From Hyphomonas sp. CY54-11-8 (GTDB lineage: Bacteria; Pseudomonadota; Alphaproteobacteria; Caulobacterales; Hyphomonadaceae): a stretch of DNA of 64,000 nucleotides. This document shows positions 24,588 to 31,999 of this stretch, piece after piece. The position numbers were made by a program, and so were the translations under genes. Location: positions 1-64,000 of the forward strand of contig NZ_AWFD01000023.1 of assembly GCF_000682735.1 (NCBI RefSeq), in the 5' to 3' direction. Within the stretch, counting starts at the first letter, position 1, and every line of letters begins with the position of its first letter. Under the pieces are notes generated by a model, which saw only the letters and a list, made by a program, of their open reading frames with translations, had not been told where the DNA came from and made no database searches.

Positions 24588-25088
24588 TCAGGATCCGGTG
24601 ACCGGGCCTTGTGTACGCCCCGTACACCATTCCGGCTTGGCATCGCCGCCGTCATAATCCCAGGTCTTGTGGGTGCCACCGGCGACCAGGAGGGCGGCAA
24701 GATCCTGTCCGTCCAGCGACAGGTCGACCACCAACCGGCCATAACGGTCCGGCCCGTAATCATGGGAAACGGTGAGCACCTGGTCGCGGGTCAGCTCGCG
24801 CACCGCGGCCTTTGCCTGATAGCCGAGCTCGCGTTCCCGCTCGCATTTTGCCCCGGATAACCAGTCCAGCGGACCGGTCTCAGGCGCGTCTACACCGTGC
24901 AGACGGAATTTGGTGCCATCCGCAAGCCGTCCGGATTCGCCATCAGACCAGTAAACGGATGAAGTATCGAACAGGGCCTCGCCGGCCGGTTCGACGGGTT
25001 CCCGTGCAACGACCGCCACGCCGAACGCGATGCCGGCAAGCACCACGAATGTGATCAACCATTCCTTGAGCCGGCCGCTCCGTCCCAT
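24588..25088 (-). CDS. Membrane-anchored thermonuclease (SNase-like) family protein
   Basis: The 166-aa protein has an N-terminal membrane segment (WLITFVVLAGIAFGVAVVA) and an SNase-like OB fold. GRLADGTKFRLHGVDAPETG supplies the Arg and Asp of the active centre, and HDYGPDRYGRLVVDLSLDGQDLAALLVAGG is the second half with the DRYGR active-site Arg. KPEWCTGR at the end and AKCERERELG form the likely disulfide. It probably cleaves nucleic acid outside the cytoplasm. The first strand (SVYWSDGESG) is degenerate relative to VxDGDT, so activity may be altered. Confidence 0.82.
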   Translation of the reverse strand: MGRSGRLKEWLITFVVLAGIAFGVAVVAREPVEPAGEALFDTSSVYWSDGESGRLADGTKFRLHGVDAPETGPLDWLSGAKCERERELGYQAKAAVRELTRDQVLTVSHDYGPDRYGRLVVDLSLDGQDLAALLVAGGTHKTWDYDGGDAKPEWCTGRTQGPVTGS

Positions 25089-25170
25089 GGGCCTCTCCCT
25101 GTGCGTTTGGGGAGAGGCTCTGCGCGACCGTTTAAAGGAGGGTTAAGCCCGGCAGGTACCGGTCAAAACA

Positions 25171-25195
25171 AAAACCCCGGCCTTGCAGGCCGGGG
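25171..25195 (-). terminator. Rho-independent terminator of rpmE
   Basis: A perfect 8-bp stem CCCCGGCC / GGCCGGGG (25175-25182 and 25188-25195) with a 5-base loop. On the minus strand it is followed by TTTTTGTTTTG. It lies 36 bp after the rpmE stop. Confidence 0.9.
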
Positions 25196-25231
25196 CTATT
25201 CGGGTTGCATCCGTGAAACGGAGCGTCGGGC

Positions 25232-25450
25232 TTAGACGAAGCCTTTGAACTTGTCCTTGAAGCGGGACACGCGGCCACCGCGGTCCATCAGCTTGCCGTC
25301 GCCGCCGGTCCAGGCCGGGTGCGATTTGGAGTCGATGTCCAGCACCAGGCGGTCACCTTCAGCGCCGTAGGTCGAGCGCGTCTGGTACTCAGTGCCGTCC
25401 GTCATCACCACGGTGATGAAGTGATAGTCGGGATGACCTTCTTTTTTCAT
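25232..25450 (-). CDS. rpmE: 50S ribosomal protein L31 (bL31)
   Basis: The 72-aa product starts [29 protein letters not shown] and continues [28 protein letters not shown], the bL31 signature (HPxW.G....D..GRv..F). It lacks the CxxC zinc motif, so it is the zinc-independent (C-) form. The ATG at 25450 is the family start; the frame runs further upstream. Confidence 0.95.
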   Translation of the reverse strand: MKKEGHPDYHFITVVMTDGTEYQTRSTYGAEGDRLVLDIDSKSHPAWTGGDGKLMDRGGRVSRFKDKFKGFV

Positions 25451-25627
25451 GGCTCGCGCCCTTCTGTGATCCGTTACCTGCGGGCCTTGTGGCCGCCGCG
25501 CTTCACCAGTAGGGGTGCGCGGGCGTGGCTGCTGCCCGTTTTCAGAAGTGGCGCGTGTAACTGAAGATAGCCCCTTTCGCAAGAGGGCCTAGCACCCGAT
25601 TTCCACAGTGCTGCAAAGGTATTCCCC

Positions 25628-27475
25628 ATGGCCGACACGGAATCCCAGGAAACCATAGACCGGCGCGCCACGGAACCGGGCGGCGGACAGGCCATCAACC
25701 GCCCCAAAGGGCGCAGCCTGAAGCCGCTGGGACTGCTGCTGCCCTATGCCGGTCGGCACTGGCGCACCGTGGCGATCGCGCTCGTCTTTCTTGTCGGTGC
25801 AGCTGCCCTCAGCCTGACCCTGCCGATCCTGCTGGGCAAGGCAGCCGACAGCGGCCGGCAGGCTGGCGGCGACCCGCAGAAACTGCTGGAACTGGTCGAC
25901 AGGTCCTTCTTCTGGGTGGCGGCAGCGGCCATCGCTTCAGGTGTGCTGGGCGCGGTGCGCTTCTATTTCGTCTCCCGTTTCGGAGAGCGGATCGCGGCGG
26001 ACCTGCGACGGGACCTCTACGCCCACCTGCTGACCCTCGGCCCGCGCTACCATTCGAAAATGCGCTCCGGTGAAGCGGTCTCGCGCCTCACGGCAGACAT
26101 CACGCTGATCGAGCAGTTCCTCGGCACATCCGCCTCGATGGCGACACGGACGCTGATCACGACCTTTGGCGCGCTGACCATGATGCTGGTGGTAAACTGG
26201 CAGCTGGGCCTGACCCTGCTGGCCATGCTGCCGGTCGCCATGCTGCCCGTTGTCGGCGTTGGCCGGGTCATCCGCACCATGTCGAACCGGGCCCAGTCCC
26301 GTCTTGCAGACGCCGGCGCCGAAGCCGCCGAGGCGCTGGACGCCATCGAACTGGTGCAGGCCTACAGCCGCGAAGACAGCCGCCTCGCCAATTTCACCGA
26401 GGCGGTCGAAGCGACCTTCGCCGCCGCCATGCGCCGGATCACGGCGCGCAGCCTGATGATCGTCATGGTATCCGTCCTGCTGTTCGGCGGCTTTGTCTGC
26501 GTGCTGTGGCTGGGCGCCCGGGCCGTTGCCAAGGGCGAGATGAGCTTCGGGGACCTGTCCGCCATGGTCCTCTATGCCCTCTATGCCGGGTCCGGCTTCG
26601 GCATGCTGGCGGAAGTCTATGGCGAAGTGATGCGGGCCGCCGGCGCCGCAGACCGCGCGGCCGAAGTGCTGAACGCGGAGCCTGAGATCGCGCCGCCCGC
26701 CCTGCCCCGCCCGATGCCGGAAAAGGTGACTGGCGCACTTGCCTTTGATCACGTGACCTTCGCCTATGACGAAGCCACCAATGACGGAAAGCCCGTCTCC
26801 GCGCTGACAGATTTCTCCCTGTCGGTGAAGCCCGGCGAATTCGTCGCTCTGGTCGGTCCGAGCGGGGCAGGCAAGACGACGGTGTTCCGCCTCGCCCTGC
26901 GCCTGTTCGATCCACAATCCGGTCAGGTGACGCTGGATGGCTTCTCCTCGGCAGAGGTCACCCCGCGCGACTGGCGGCGCAATTTTGCTTATGCGCCGCA
27001 GGAATCAGCGCTGTTCACCGGCACAGCCGCCGAGAATATCGGTTTCGGTACGGACAACCCGGACGAAAAACTGTTCGAACATGCCGCCCGCATGGCAGAG
27101 GCGATGGACTTCCTGTCGGAGAAGGAAGGCCTTGCCACACCGCTCGGCCAGAAGGGCCGCAGCCTTTCCGGCGGCCAGCGCCAGCGGATCGCGCTTGCCC
27201 GCGCGCTGGTACGCGATGCGCCGGTCCTCCTGCTGGACGAAGCCACCTCCGCGCTCGACTCCGAGAGCGAGGCCGCTGTCCGCCGGGCCATCGAGAATGC
27301 TTCCGAAGGCCGCACGACGCTTGTCATCGCGCACCGCCTGTCAACCGTGCGCCGCGCCGACCGGATCGTCGTCATGGAACACGGGCGAATCGTCGAGGAG
27401 GGCAGCCACGAGGAACTGGTGGCCAAAGGCGGGCTCTATGCCCGCCTCGCCGAACTACAGTTTGCGGAAGGCTGA
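25628..27475 (+). CDS. ABC transporter, fused membrane and ATPase domains (MsbA/LmrA-type exporter)
   Basis: The 615-aa half-transporter has six membrane helices (about 35-335) and an ATP-binding domain. Walker A is GPSGAGKTT, the Q-loop APQESALF, the signature LSGGQRQRIALARAL, Walker B LLLDEATSALD and the H-loop IAHRLS. It works as a homodimer exporting lipids or drugs; the substrate is not readable. The N-terminus has a polar ~30-residue extension. It is convergent with the SDR gene 4 bp downstream. Confidence 0.92.
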   Translation: MADTESQETIDRRATEPGGGQAINRPKGRSLKPLGLLLPYAGRHWRTVAIALVFLVGAAALSLTLPILLGKAADSGRQAGGDPQKLLELVDRSFFWVAAAAIASGVLGAVRFYFVSRFGERIAADLRRDLYAHLLTLGPRYHSKMRSGEAVSRLTADITLIEQFLGTSASMATRTLITTFGALTMMLVVNWQLGLTLLAMLPVAMLPVVGVGRVIRTMSNRAQSRLADAGAEAAEALDAIELVQAYSREDSRLANFTEAVEATFAAAMRRITARSLMIVMVSVLLFGGFVCVLWLGARAVAKGEMSFGDLSAMVLYALYAGSGFGMLAEVYGEVMRAAGAADRAAEVLNAEPEIAPPALPRPMPEKVTGALAFDHVTFAYDEATNDGKPVSALTDFSLSVKPGEFVALVGPSGAGKTTVFRLALRLFDPQSGQVTLDGFSSAEVTPRDWRRNFAYAPQESALFTGTAAENIGFGTDNPDEKLFEHAARMAEAMDFLSEKEGLATPLGQKGRSLSGGQRQRIALARALVRDAPVLLLDEATSALDSESEAAVRRAIENASEGRTTLVIAHRLSTVRRADRIVVMEHGRIVEEGSHEELVAKGGLYARLAELQFAEG

Positions 27476-27479
27476 TCCT

Positions 27480-28232
27480 TCAGGCCTTGCAAATGGAGTT
27501 GCCGCCGTCGACCAGCATGGCAGACCCGGTGATGAAGCGGGCCTCGTCTGAAGCGAGGAACAAAGCTGCATTGGCGATCTCTTCCGGCTCGGCGATCCGC
27601 TTCAGCGCATGGAGACCGGCAATCGCAGCCTCCACCTCTGGCCCGCCAGACAACATGCCCGTGCGTGTCCCACCGGGCAGCAACGCATTGGCGCGAATAC
27701 CCGCCTCCCCCAATTCGACGGCCAGCACCTGCACCAGCCCGATCAGCCCGGCCTTGCTGGCCGCATAAGCGCCCATGCCCGGCAGGCCGATCGTGTGACC
27801 GACAAAGCTGGACGTGAAGATCAGCGCACCGTCGCCAGCCGCGCGCATCAATGGGATCTGCGCCTGCGCAGCGTGGAAGGCGCTGGTCAGATTGGTCACG
27901 ATCACGCTGTTCCAATTGGCCAGGCTCATAGACTCAACCGGTGCACCATCGCCCGTGATGCCAGCATTGTTGAAAGCAATATCCAATCGCCCGGTCGTGC
28001 GGATGGCGGCGTCACTCAAAGCGGCAAAATGGTCTGGAGACGTTACATCCCCAACCACATAGCTAGTCTGCCCGCCATTTAAGGAAATCTCGTCGGCGAG
28101 TGCCGCCAGTTCACTTTCCCGGCGGCCGCCGAGGATGACGACAGCCCCCTCTTCCGCAAACCGCAGCGCAGCGGCTTTGCCAATACCGGAACTTGCTCCG
28201 GTGATGATCGCTGTTTTACCTGCCAGTCGCAT
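27480..28232 (-). CDS. SDR-family oxidoreductase
   Basis: The 250-aa classical short-chain dehydrogenase has cofactor motif TGASSGIG, NNAG in the AFNNAGITG segment, catalytic Ser in FTSSFVG and YAASK for the Tyr/Lys pair. It likely oxidises an alcohol to a ketone or the reverse with NAD(P). It lies downstream of the small membrane gene and of the Baeyer-Villiger monooxygenase on the same strand, suggesting a common catabolic role (alcohol to ketone to ester/lactone). Substrate is inference only. Confidence 0.9.
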   Translation of the reverse strand: MRLAGKTAIITGASSGIGKAAALRFAEEGAVVILGGRRESELAALADEISLNGGQTSYVVGDVTSPDHFAALSDAAIRTTGRLDIAFNNAGITGDGAPVESMSLANWNSVIVTNLTSAFHAAQAQIPLMRAAGDGALIFTSSFVGHTIGLPGMGAYAASKAGLIGLVQVLAVELGEAGIRANALLPGGTRTGMLSGGPEVEAAIAGLHALKRIAEPEEIANAALFLASDEARFITGSAMLVDGGNSICKA

Positions 28233-28246
28233 GTCCGCCTCCGGAT

Positions 28247-28258
28247 CCTGAATTCAGG
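28247..28258. promoter_or_regulatory. 12-bp perfect palindrome CCTGAATTCAGG upstream of the SDR gene
   Basis: It lies 15-26 bp before the SDR start codon at 28232, where a bound regulator or an mRNA hairpin would affect translation initiation. No regulator gene is adjacent. Confidence 0.35.
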
Positions 28259-28316
28259 CCCTGTCTGGCGAATCGTAAATGAGTGAACCACCCGCTGCTT
28301 GCTGTCGGTCAGTGCA

Positions 28317-28475
28317 TCAGCTGCGCTTCCACTTTTTCACTTTGCCATCTACCGTGAAGGCGAAGGCAAGCGACAGGATCAGCGGCACCCAGATCGGCAA
28401 TTCGCCAAGGCCCGGCGCACCGACCGCTTCGGCGATGTGATCATCCACGCACCACCACAATAGCCACAACCACAT
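28317..28475 (-). CDS. Small Trp-rich membrane protein (52 aa)
   Basis: The frame encodes MWLWLLWWCVDDHIAEAVG, then a second hydrophobic segment (LPIWVPLILSLAFAFTV) and a basic tail KVKKWKRS ending at TGA (28317-28319). AAAGGAGTG lies 6-8 bases before the ATG at 28475. Coding is supported by the ribosome-binding site, codon use and the membrane-protein topology (one long segment with positive-inside C-terminus). It is located between the monooxygenase and SDR genes on the same strand. No known family; probably missed by automated callers because of its size. Confidence 0.65.
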   Translation of the reverse strand: MWLWLLWWCVDDHIAEAVGAPGLGELPIWVPLILSLAFAFTVDGKVKKWKRS

Positions 28476-28491
28476 ACAGACACTCCTTTAG

Positions 28492-28508
28492 CTGTACGCC
28501 CCATACAG
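28492..28508. promoter_or_regulatory. 17-bp imperfect palindrome CTGTAyG-N3-CrTACAG, operator-like
   Basis: The sequence CTGTACGCCCCATACAG has arms that match as CTGTA(C/T)G and C(A/G)TACAG. It lies 17-33 bp upstream of the small membrane gene start. Size and spacing are typical of TetR-family operators. It suggests that the small gene and SDR have their own regulated promoter. Confidence 0.45.
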
Positions 28509-28549
28509 GAATACAGATAGGAAGCCTGCAGGCCTTTGTTTAGAGGCGG

Positions 28550-30049
28550 TTATTCCGCCGCCTGGAGGGCTGGTTTGTCGGAAGCGGTGTCAGCAGGCGT
28601 CGTGAACTGCAGCACGCCATCCTCGATCGGCAGCTCGCGCAAATTCTTCCGGTCCGTGAAATAGCTCATATGCAGCTTCCACGGCGCCTCGGTATGCTGG
28701 CGCGGGAACTGGTCCATCACCCGCTGGAAATAGCCGGATGAGAAGTCCACAAAAGGCTCGGTCTCGTTCGGGAAAGCCGAAAGGTAAGGCATCGCGGAAG
28801 TCGCCCCCTTCTGGTCCATCAGCGTGATCAGACGGCAGACATATTCGCTGGTCAGGTCCGCCTTGAGCGTCCAGGACGCGTTGGTGTAGCCGAAGGTGAC
28901 AGCCAGGTTCGGCACATTCGACAGCATGACGCCCTTGTAGTTGAGCAGCTTGCCAGGATCGACCTTCGTGCCGTCCAGGGAGACGTCGACACCGTTCATG
29001 AAGATGAGGTTCAGGCCCGTCGCGGTCACCACGATGTCGGCCTCCAGCTCCTTGCCGGACTTCAGTTTGATCCCCTTCCCGGTGAAGGTCTCGATATGGT
29101 CGGTCTCGACACTCGCCTTGCCGGACTTCAGCGCATTGAACAGATCCGAATCCGGCACGAGGCAGAGGCGCTGCTCCCACGGATTGTAATGCGGCGTGAA
29201 ATGCTTCTCGACGTCATAGTCGGGGCCCAGCTCCTCGCGCACCATTTTCAACAGGCGCTCTTTGGCCTGTTCCGGATTTTCCCGGGTCTTGCGGAAGAAG
29301 TATTGCTGGAAGGCAACATTCCGCCAGCGGATCAGTGTGTAGGCCCAGCTGTCCGGCAGGATCGCACGCAGGAAGTTTGCAAACTTGTCCACGGCTGGGC
29401 GCGAGACGACATAGGTCGGCGAGCGCTGCAGCATGGTGACGTGTTCGGCCTTGTCGGTCATGGCAGGCACCAGCGTCATTGCCGTTGCGCCGGACCCGAT
29501 AATGACGACCTTCTTGCCGGAATAGTCGAGATCTTCCGGCCAGTGCTGGGGATGGACGAACTGGCCCTTGTAGTTTTCCTCACCCGGGAATTCCGGACGG
29601 TAGCCCTCATCATAGTTGTAGTAGCCGCCGCACATGAACAGGAAGCGCGTGGTCAGCTCGGTCCGCTTGCCGGTTTTGGTGTCTTTCGCCGTGATGTGCC
29701 AGACTTGGTCTGGGCTGGACCAGTCCGCCGCCACGATCTTCGTGTCGAACTGGATATGCCGGGTGATGTCGTGCTCATCCGCTGTTTCGCGGATATAGTT
29801 CCGGATCGACGGACCGTCGGCGATCGCCTTGGCCTCGGTCCAGGGCTTGAAGTTGAAGCCCAGTGTGTGCATGTCCGAATCCGAGCGGATGCCGGGATAG
29901 CGGAACAGGTCCCAGGTCCCGCCCATGGCGCTTCGCTGTTCGAAGATTCGATAGGTCTTGCCGGGGCATTGCTTGCCGAGGTGAACGGCAGCGCCGATGC
30001 CCGAAAGGCCCGCACCGATGATGAGAACGTCTGTATCTGGCTGTGTCAT
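28550..30049 (-). CDS. Flavin monooxygenase of Baeyer-Villiger type
   Basis: The 499-aa FAD/NADPH enzyme has the N-terminal FAD motif IIGAGLSGIG (10-19) and the Baeyer-Villiger fingerprint YKGQFVHPQHWP (160-171; Y replaces the usual first F). The NADPH motif is IIGSGATAM (184-191), and VVTATGLN lies further on. It would insert oxygen next to a carbonyl to make an ester or lactone, as in ketone or alkane-derivative catabolism. The start at MTQPDTDV follows the family N-terminus; the frame continues upstream to 30103. It shares strand with the SDR gene and has an operator-like palindrome 35-58 bp upstream. Confidence 0.9.
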   Translation of the reverse strand: MTQPDTDVLIIGAGLSGIGAAVHLGKQCPGKTYRIFEQRSAMGGTWDLFRYPGIRSDSDMHTLGFNFKPWTEAKAIADGPSIRNYIRETADEHDITRHIQFDTKIVAADWSSPDQVWHITAKDTKTGKRTELTTRFLFMCGGYYNYDEGYRPEFPGEENYKGQFVHPQHWPEDLDYSGKKVVIIGSGATAMTLVPAMTDKAEHVTMLQRSPTYVVSRPAVDKFANFLRAILPDSWAYTLIRWRNVAFQQYFFRKTRENPEQAKERLLKMVREELGPDYDVEKHFTPHYNPWEQRLCLVPDSDLFNALKSGKASVETDHIETFTGKGIKLKSGKELEADIVVTATGLNLIFMNGVDVSLDGTKVDPGKLLNYKGVMLSNVPNLAVTFGYTNASWTLKADLTSEYVCRLITLMDQKGATSAMPYLSAFPNETEPFVDFSSGYFQRVMDQFPRQHTEAPWKLHMSYFTDRKNLRELPIEDGVLQFTTPADTASDKPALQAAE

Positions 30050-30083
30050 GAGACACAGACTACGTATTTTTACGGAGAATGAA

Positions 30084-30107
30084 ATAGGTGACGCGAGCGT
30101 CATCTAT
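30084..30107. promoter_or_regulatory. 24-bp near-perfect palindrome with core TGACGC-GA-GCGTCA, probable operator of the monooxygenase gene
   Basis: The core 30089-30102 has perfect 6-bp arms. The flanks extend the dyad to ATAG...CTAT (30084-30087 and 30104-30107), giving 10 of 12 matched positions per arm. It lies 35-58 bp upstream of the start at 30049. The same core, differing at one arm base and one centre base, occurs upstream of the beta-helix/cytochrome pair (62804-62817). TetR-family repressors commonly use such sites. Confidence 0.6.
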
Positions 30108-30138
30108 TAATTCTGGTTTTACCCACTGGTAAGAGCGC

Positions 30139-30960
30139 TCAGACGGAAGCCGCTTTTCCGAAGGATGCCGCGTGGCGGATCTGCTTTTCGAGCTTCGGAT
30201 GCAGGTCGCTATTGGCCGCCAGAATCGAGCCTGTCTGCAGCACGTCCCCACCATCGATCTCGCTGATCATGCCGCCGGCTTCACGCACCAGCACGATGCC
30301 AGCTGCGATGTCCCAGGGCTTCAAGCCACGCTCCCAGAAGCCATCAAACCGCCCGGCAGCAACCCACGCAAGGTCCAGTGACGCCGAGCCGTAACGGCGA
30401 ATGCCAGCGGTAGCGGGCGTCATCGCGGCGATCTCGCGCGCAAAGCTGATATGGGTTTCGCCGGGAATTCCGTGCCAGGGTGTGCCGGTGGCAATCACGG
30501 TCTCGTGCAGGTCACGCCGGGCGGCCACACGCAGCTTGCGATTGTCCAGCCAGGCCCCGCGGCCAGTCTCGGCCCAGAAAATCTCGTTCTTGGCGACATC
30601 AAAGATGACACCGGTCAGAAGCTCGCCGTCACGCTCAAGCGCGATGGAGACGGCAAAATGCGGCTGACCGTGCAGAAAGTTCAGCGTGCCATCCAGCGGA
30701 TCGACAATGAAGCGGTTGGACTTGTCCGTGCCCTCGACAATGCCGCGCTCTTCCATCACGAAACCATAGCCGGGGCGTGCCTTGGAGAGGTGCGTGAAGA
30801 TGATCTCTTCAGCCCGGTGGTCTGCGTTGGAGACAAAGTCTGCCGGGCCTTTCTTGGAGACCTGGAGGTTTTCGACTTCACCGAAATCACGCGCCAGGGA
30901 ACGCCCGGCGGCGCGGGCGGCAGCGATCATTACGGATCCAACGGGAGAAGGCTTTGACAT
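30139..30960 (-). CDS. suhB: Inositol monophosphatase family protein (SuhB-like)
   Basis: The 273-aa lithium-sensitive phosphatase fold has metal ligands in MEERG (E70/E71), IVDPLDGTLNF (D87, D90) and LKPWDIAAGIVLVREAGG. KGPADFVSNADHRAEE is the N-terminal signature. The length and N-terminus suit SuhB (inositol-1-monophosphatase). It could dephosphorylate inositol phosphates or other small sugars. It is upstream of the monooxygenase on the same strand, but separated by ~90 bp including the operator. Confidence 0.88.
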   Translation of the reverse strand: MSKPSPVGSVMIAAARAAGRSLARDFGEVENLQVSKKGPADFVSNADHRAEEIIFTHLSKARPGYGFVMEERGIVEGTDKSNRFIVDPLDGTLNFLHGQPHFAVSIALERDGELLTGVIFDVAKNEIFWAETGRGAWLDNRKLRVAARRDLHETVIATGTPWHGIPGETHISFAREIAAMTPATAGIRRYGSASLDLAWVAAGRFDGFWERGLKPWDIAAGIVLVREAGGMISEIDGGDVLQTGSILAANSDLHPKLEKQIRHAASFGKAASV

Positions 30961-31042
30961 GTGAAACAGCGTCCGGTCGCAATTCTTGCGGAAGAGCGGG
31001 CGGCGTAAGCCTTTGTCGCCGAAGGGTCAAGGCGCCGGAGTG

Positions 31043-31714
31043 TTAATCCGCTGCCAAGGAATCGAAGAGGGCATTGAAGGCTGCCACGGCCGCTGGTGCG
31101 CCGTCCGGATGGTCCCACACACCGGCCGAGACAGCGATGAAATCAGCACCGGCCGTCACCAGCGGCGCGGCATTCTCCACCGTAATGCCGCCAATCGCGA
31201 CGCAGGGGATTTCCATGCTCTCCTGCCAGATTTCCAGCAGGTCGGTGCTGGCAGGCACCGTGCCGGCCTTGGTCCCGGTCGGGTAGAACGCACCGAAAGC
31301 AACATAGTCGGCGCCCGCCTCCCCTGCCTGCATGGCGACGTGGCGCGAGTTCTTCGCCGTCGCGCCAACGATCATGTCCTTGCCGACAATCGCGCGGGCT
31401 TCTTTCACCGGAACATCATCCCAGCCGACATGCACGCCATCGGCGCCAAGCTCGACGGCCAGTTGTGGGCTGTCATTGATCAGGACGGCGGCGCCATAAG
31501 CCTGGGCCATCTCGGTCATCGCAGCGCTCACGTCCCGCGTGGCCGCTTCATCGATGCTACCATCCGCCTGCTTCAGGCGCAGCTGGAGGCAGGCGATGTC
31601 CCCGGCTGAAAAAGCTGTTTCCAGCAGCGCAGCAAACGCGTCGACATCATCGATACGCGGCGGCGTGATCAGGTAGAGGCGTGTGCGAGGGCGGGTGTAT
31701 TCAGGTTCCGACAT
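31043..31714 (-). CDS. thiE: Thiamine phosphate synthase
   Basis: The 223-aa TIM-barrel enzyme joins the thiazole and pyrimidine moieties of thiamine. Motifs are LQLRLKQADGS (usually QLReK), AVLINDSPQLAVELGADGVHVGWDD, VGATAKNSRHVAMQAGEAGADYVAFGAFYPTGTKAG, CVAIGGITVENA and AGADFIAVSAGVWDHPDG. The start at MSEPEY (31714) agrees with the family; the frame runs further upstream. No other thiamine genes are in the window and no TPP riboswitch was recognised. Confidence 0.92.
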   Translation of the reverse strand: MSEPEYTRPRTRLYLITPPRIDDVDAFAALLETAFSAGDIACLQLRLKQADGSIDEAATRDVSAAMTEMAQAYGAAVLINDSPQLAVELGADGVHVGWDDVPVKEARAIVGKDMIVGATAKNSRHVAMQAGEAGADYVAFGAFYPTGTKAGTVPASTDLLEIWQESMEIPCVAIGGITVENAAPLVTAGADFIAVSAGVWDHPDGAPAAVAAFNALFDSLAAD

Positions 31715-31769
31715 GGCGCCTAGATGCGACGGTTCCGGGCTGGCGGCAAGCGGCCCGCTGCGGCATGGC

Positions 31770-31991
31770 TCATTCCACCGGCGGCCGGACGAACAAGCGG
31801 GCGATCCGGCGGGCGAACGGGCCCCAGAATATCGCGGCGAACCAGGCAGCCGGGAAAGCGAGTGCCCATGCACTCAGCCACCGCGCCGCCAGGCCCGCAT
31901 CGATACCGGTATTGATGGCCGTCACGATCAGGGCGACCAGGCCGCTCATCCCGGCCGACAGAATACCGGAATAGACGACCTGCCACTTCAT
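31770..31991 (-). CDS. DUF2798 domain membrane protein
   Basis: The 73-aa product has two membrane helices (GILSAGMSGLVALIVTAINTG and WLSAWALAFPAAWFAAIFWGPFARRIA). The pattern FxxWxxAFPxAW, FxGPxARR is that of DUF2798. It lies 8 bases downstream of the M3 peptidase stop, same strand, possibly cotranscribed. Function unknown. Confidence 0.75.
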   Translation of the reverse strand: MKWQVVYSGILSAGMSGLVALIVTAINTGIDAGLAARWLSAWALAFPAAWFAAIFWGPFARRIARLFVRPPVE

Positions 31992-31999
31992 CCTGGACC

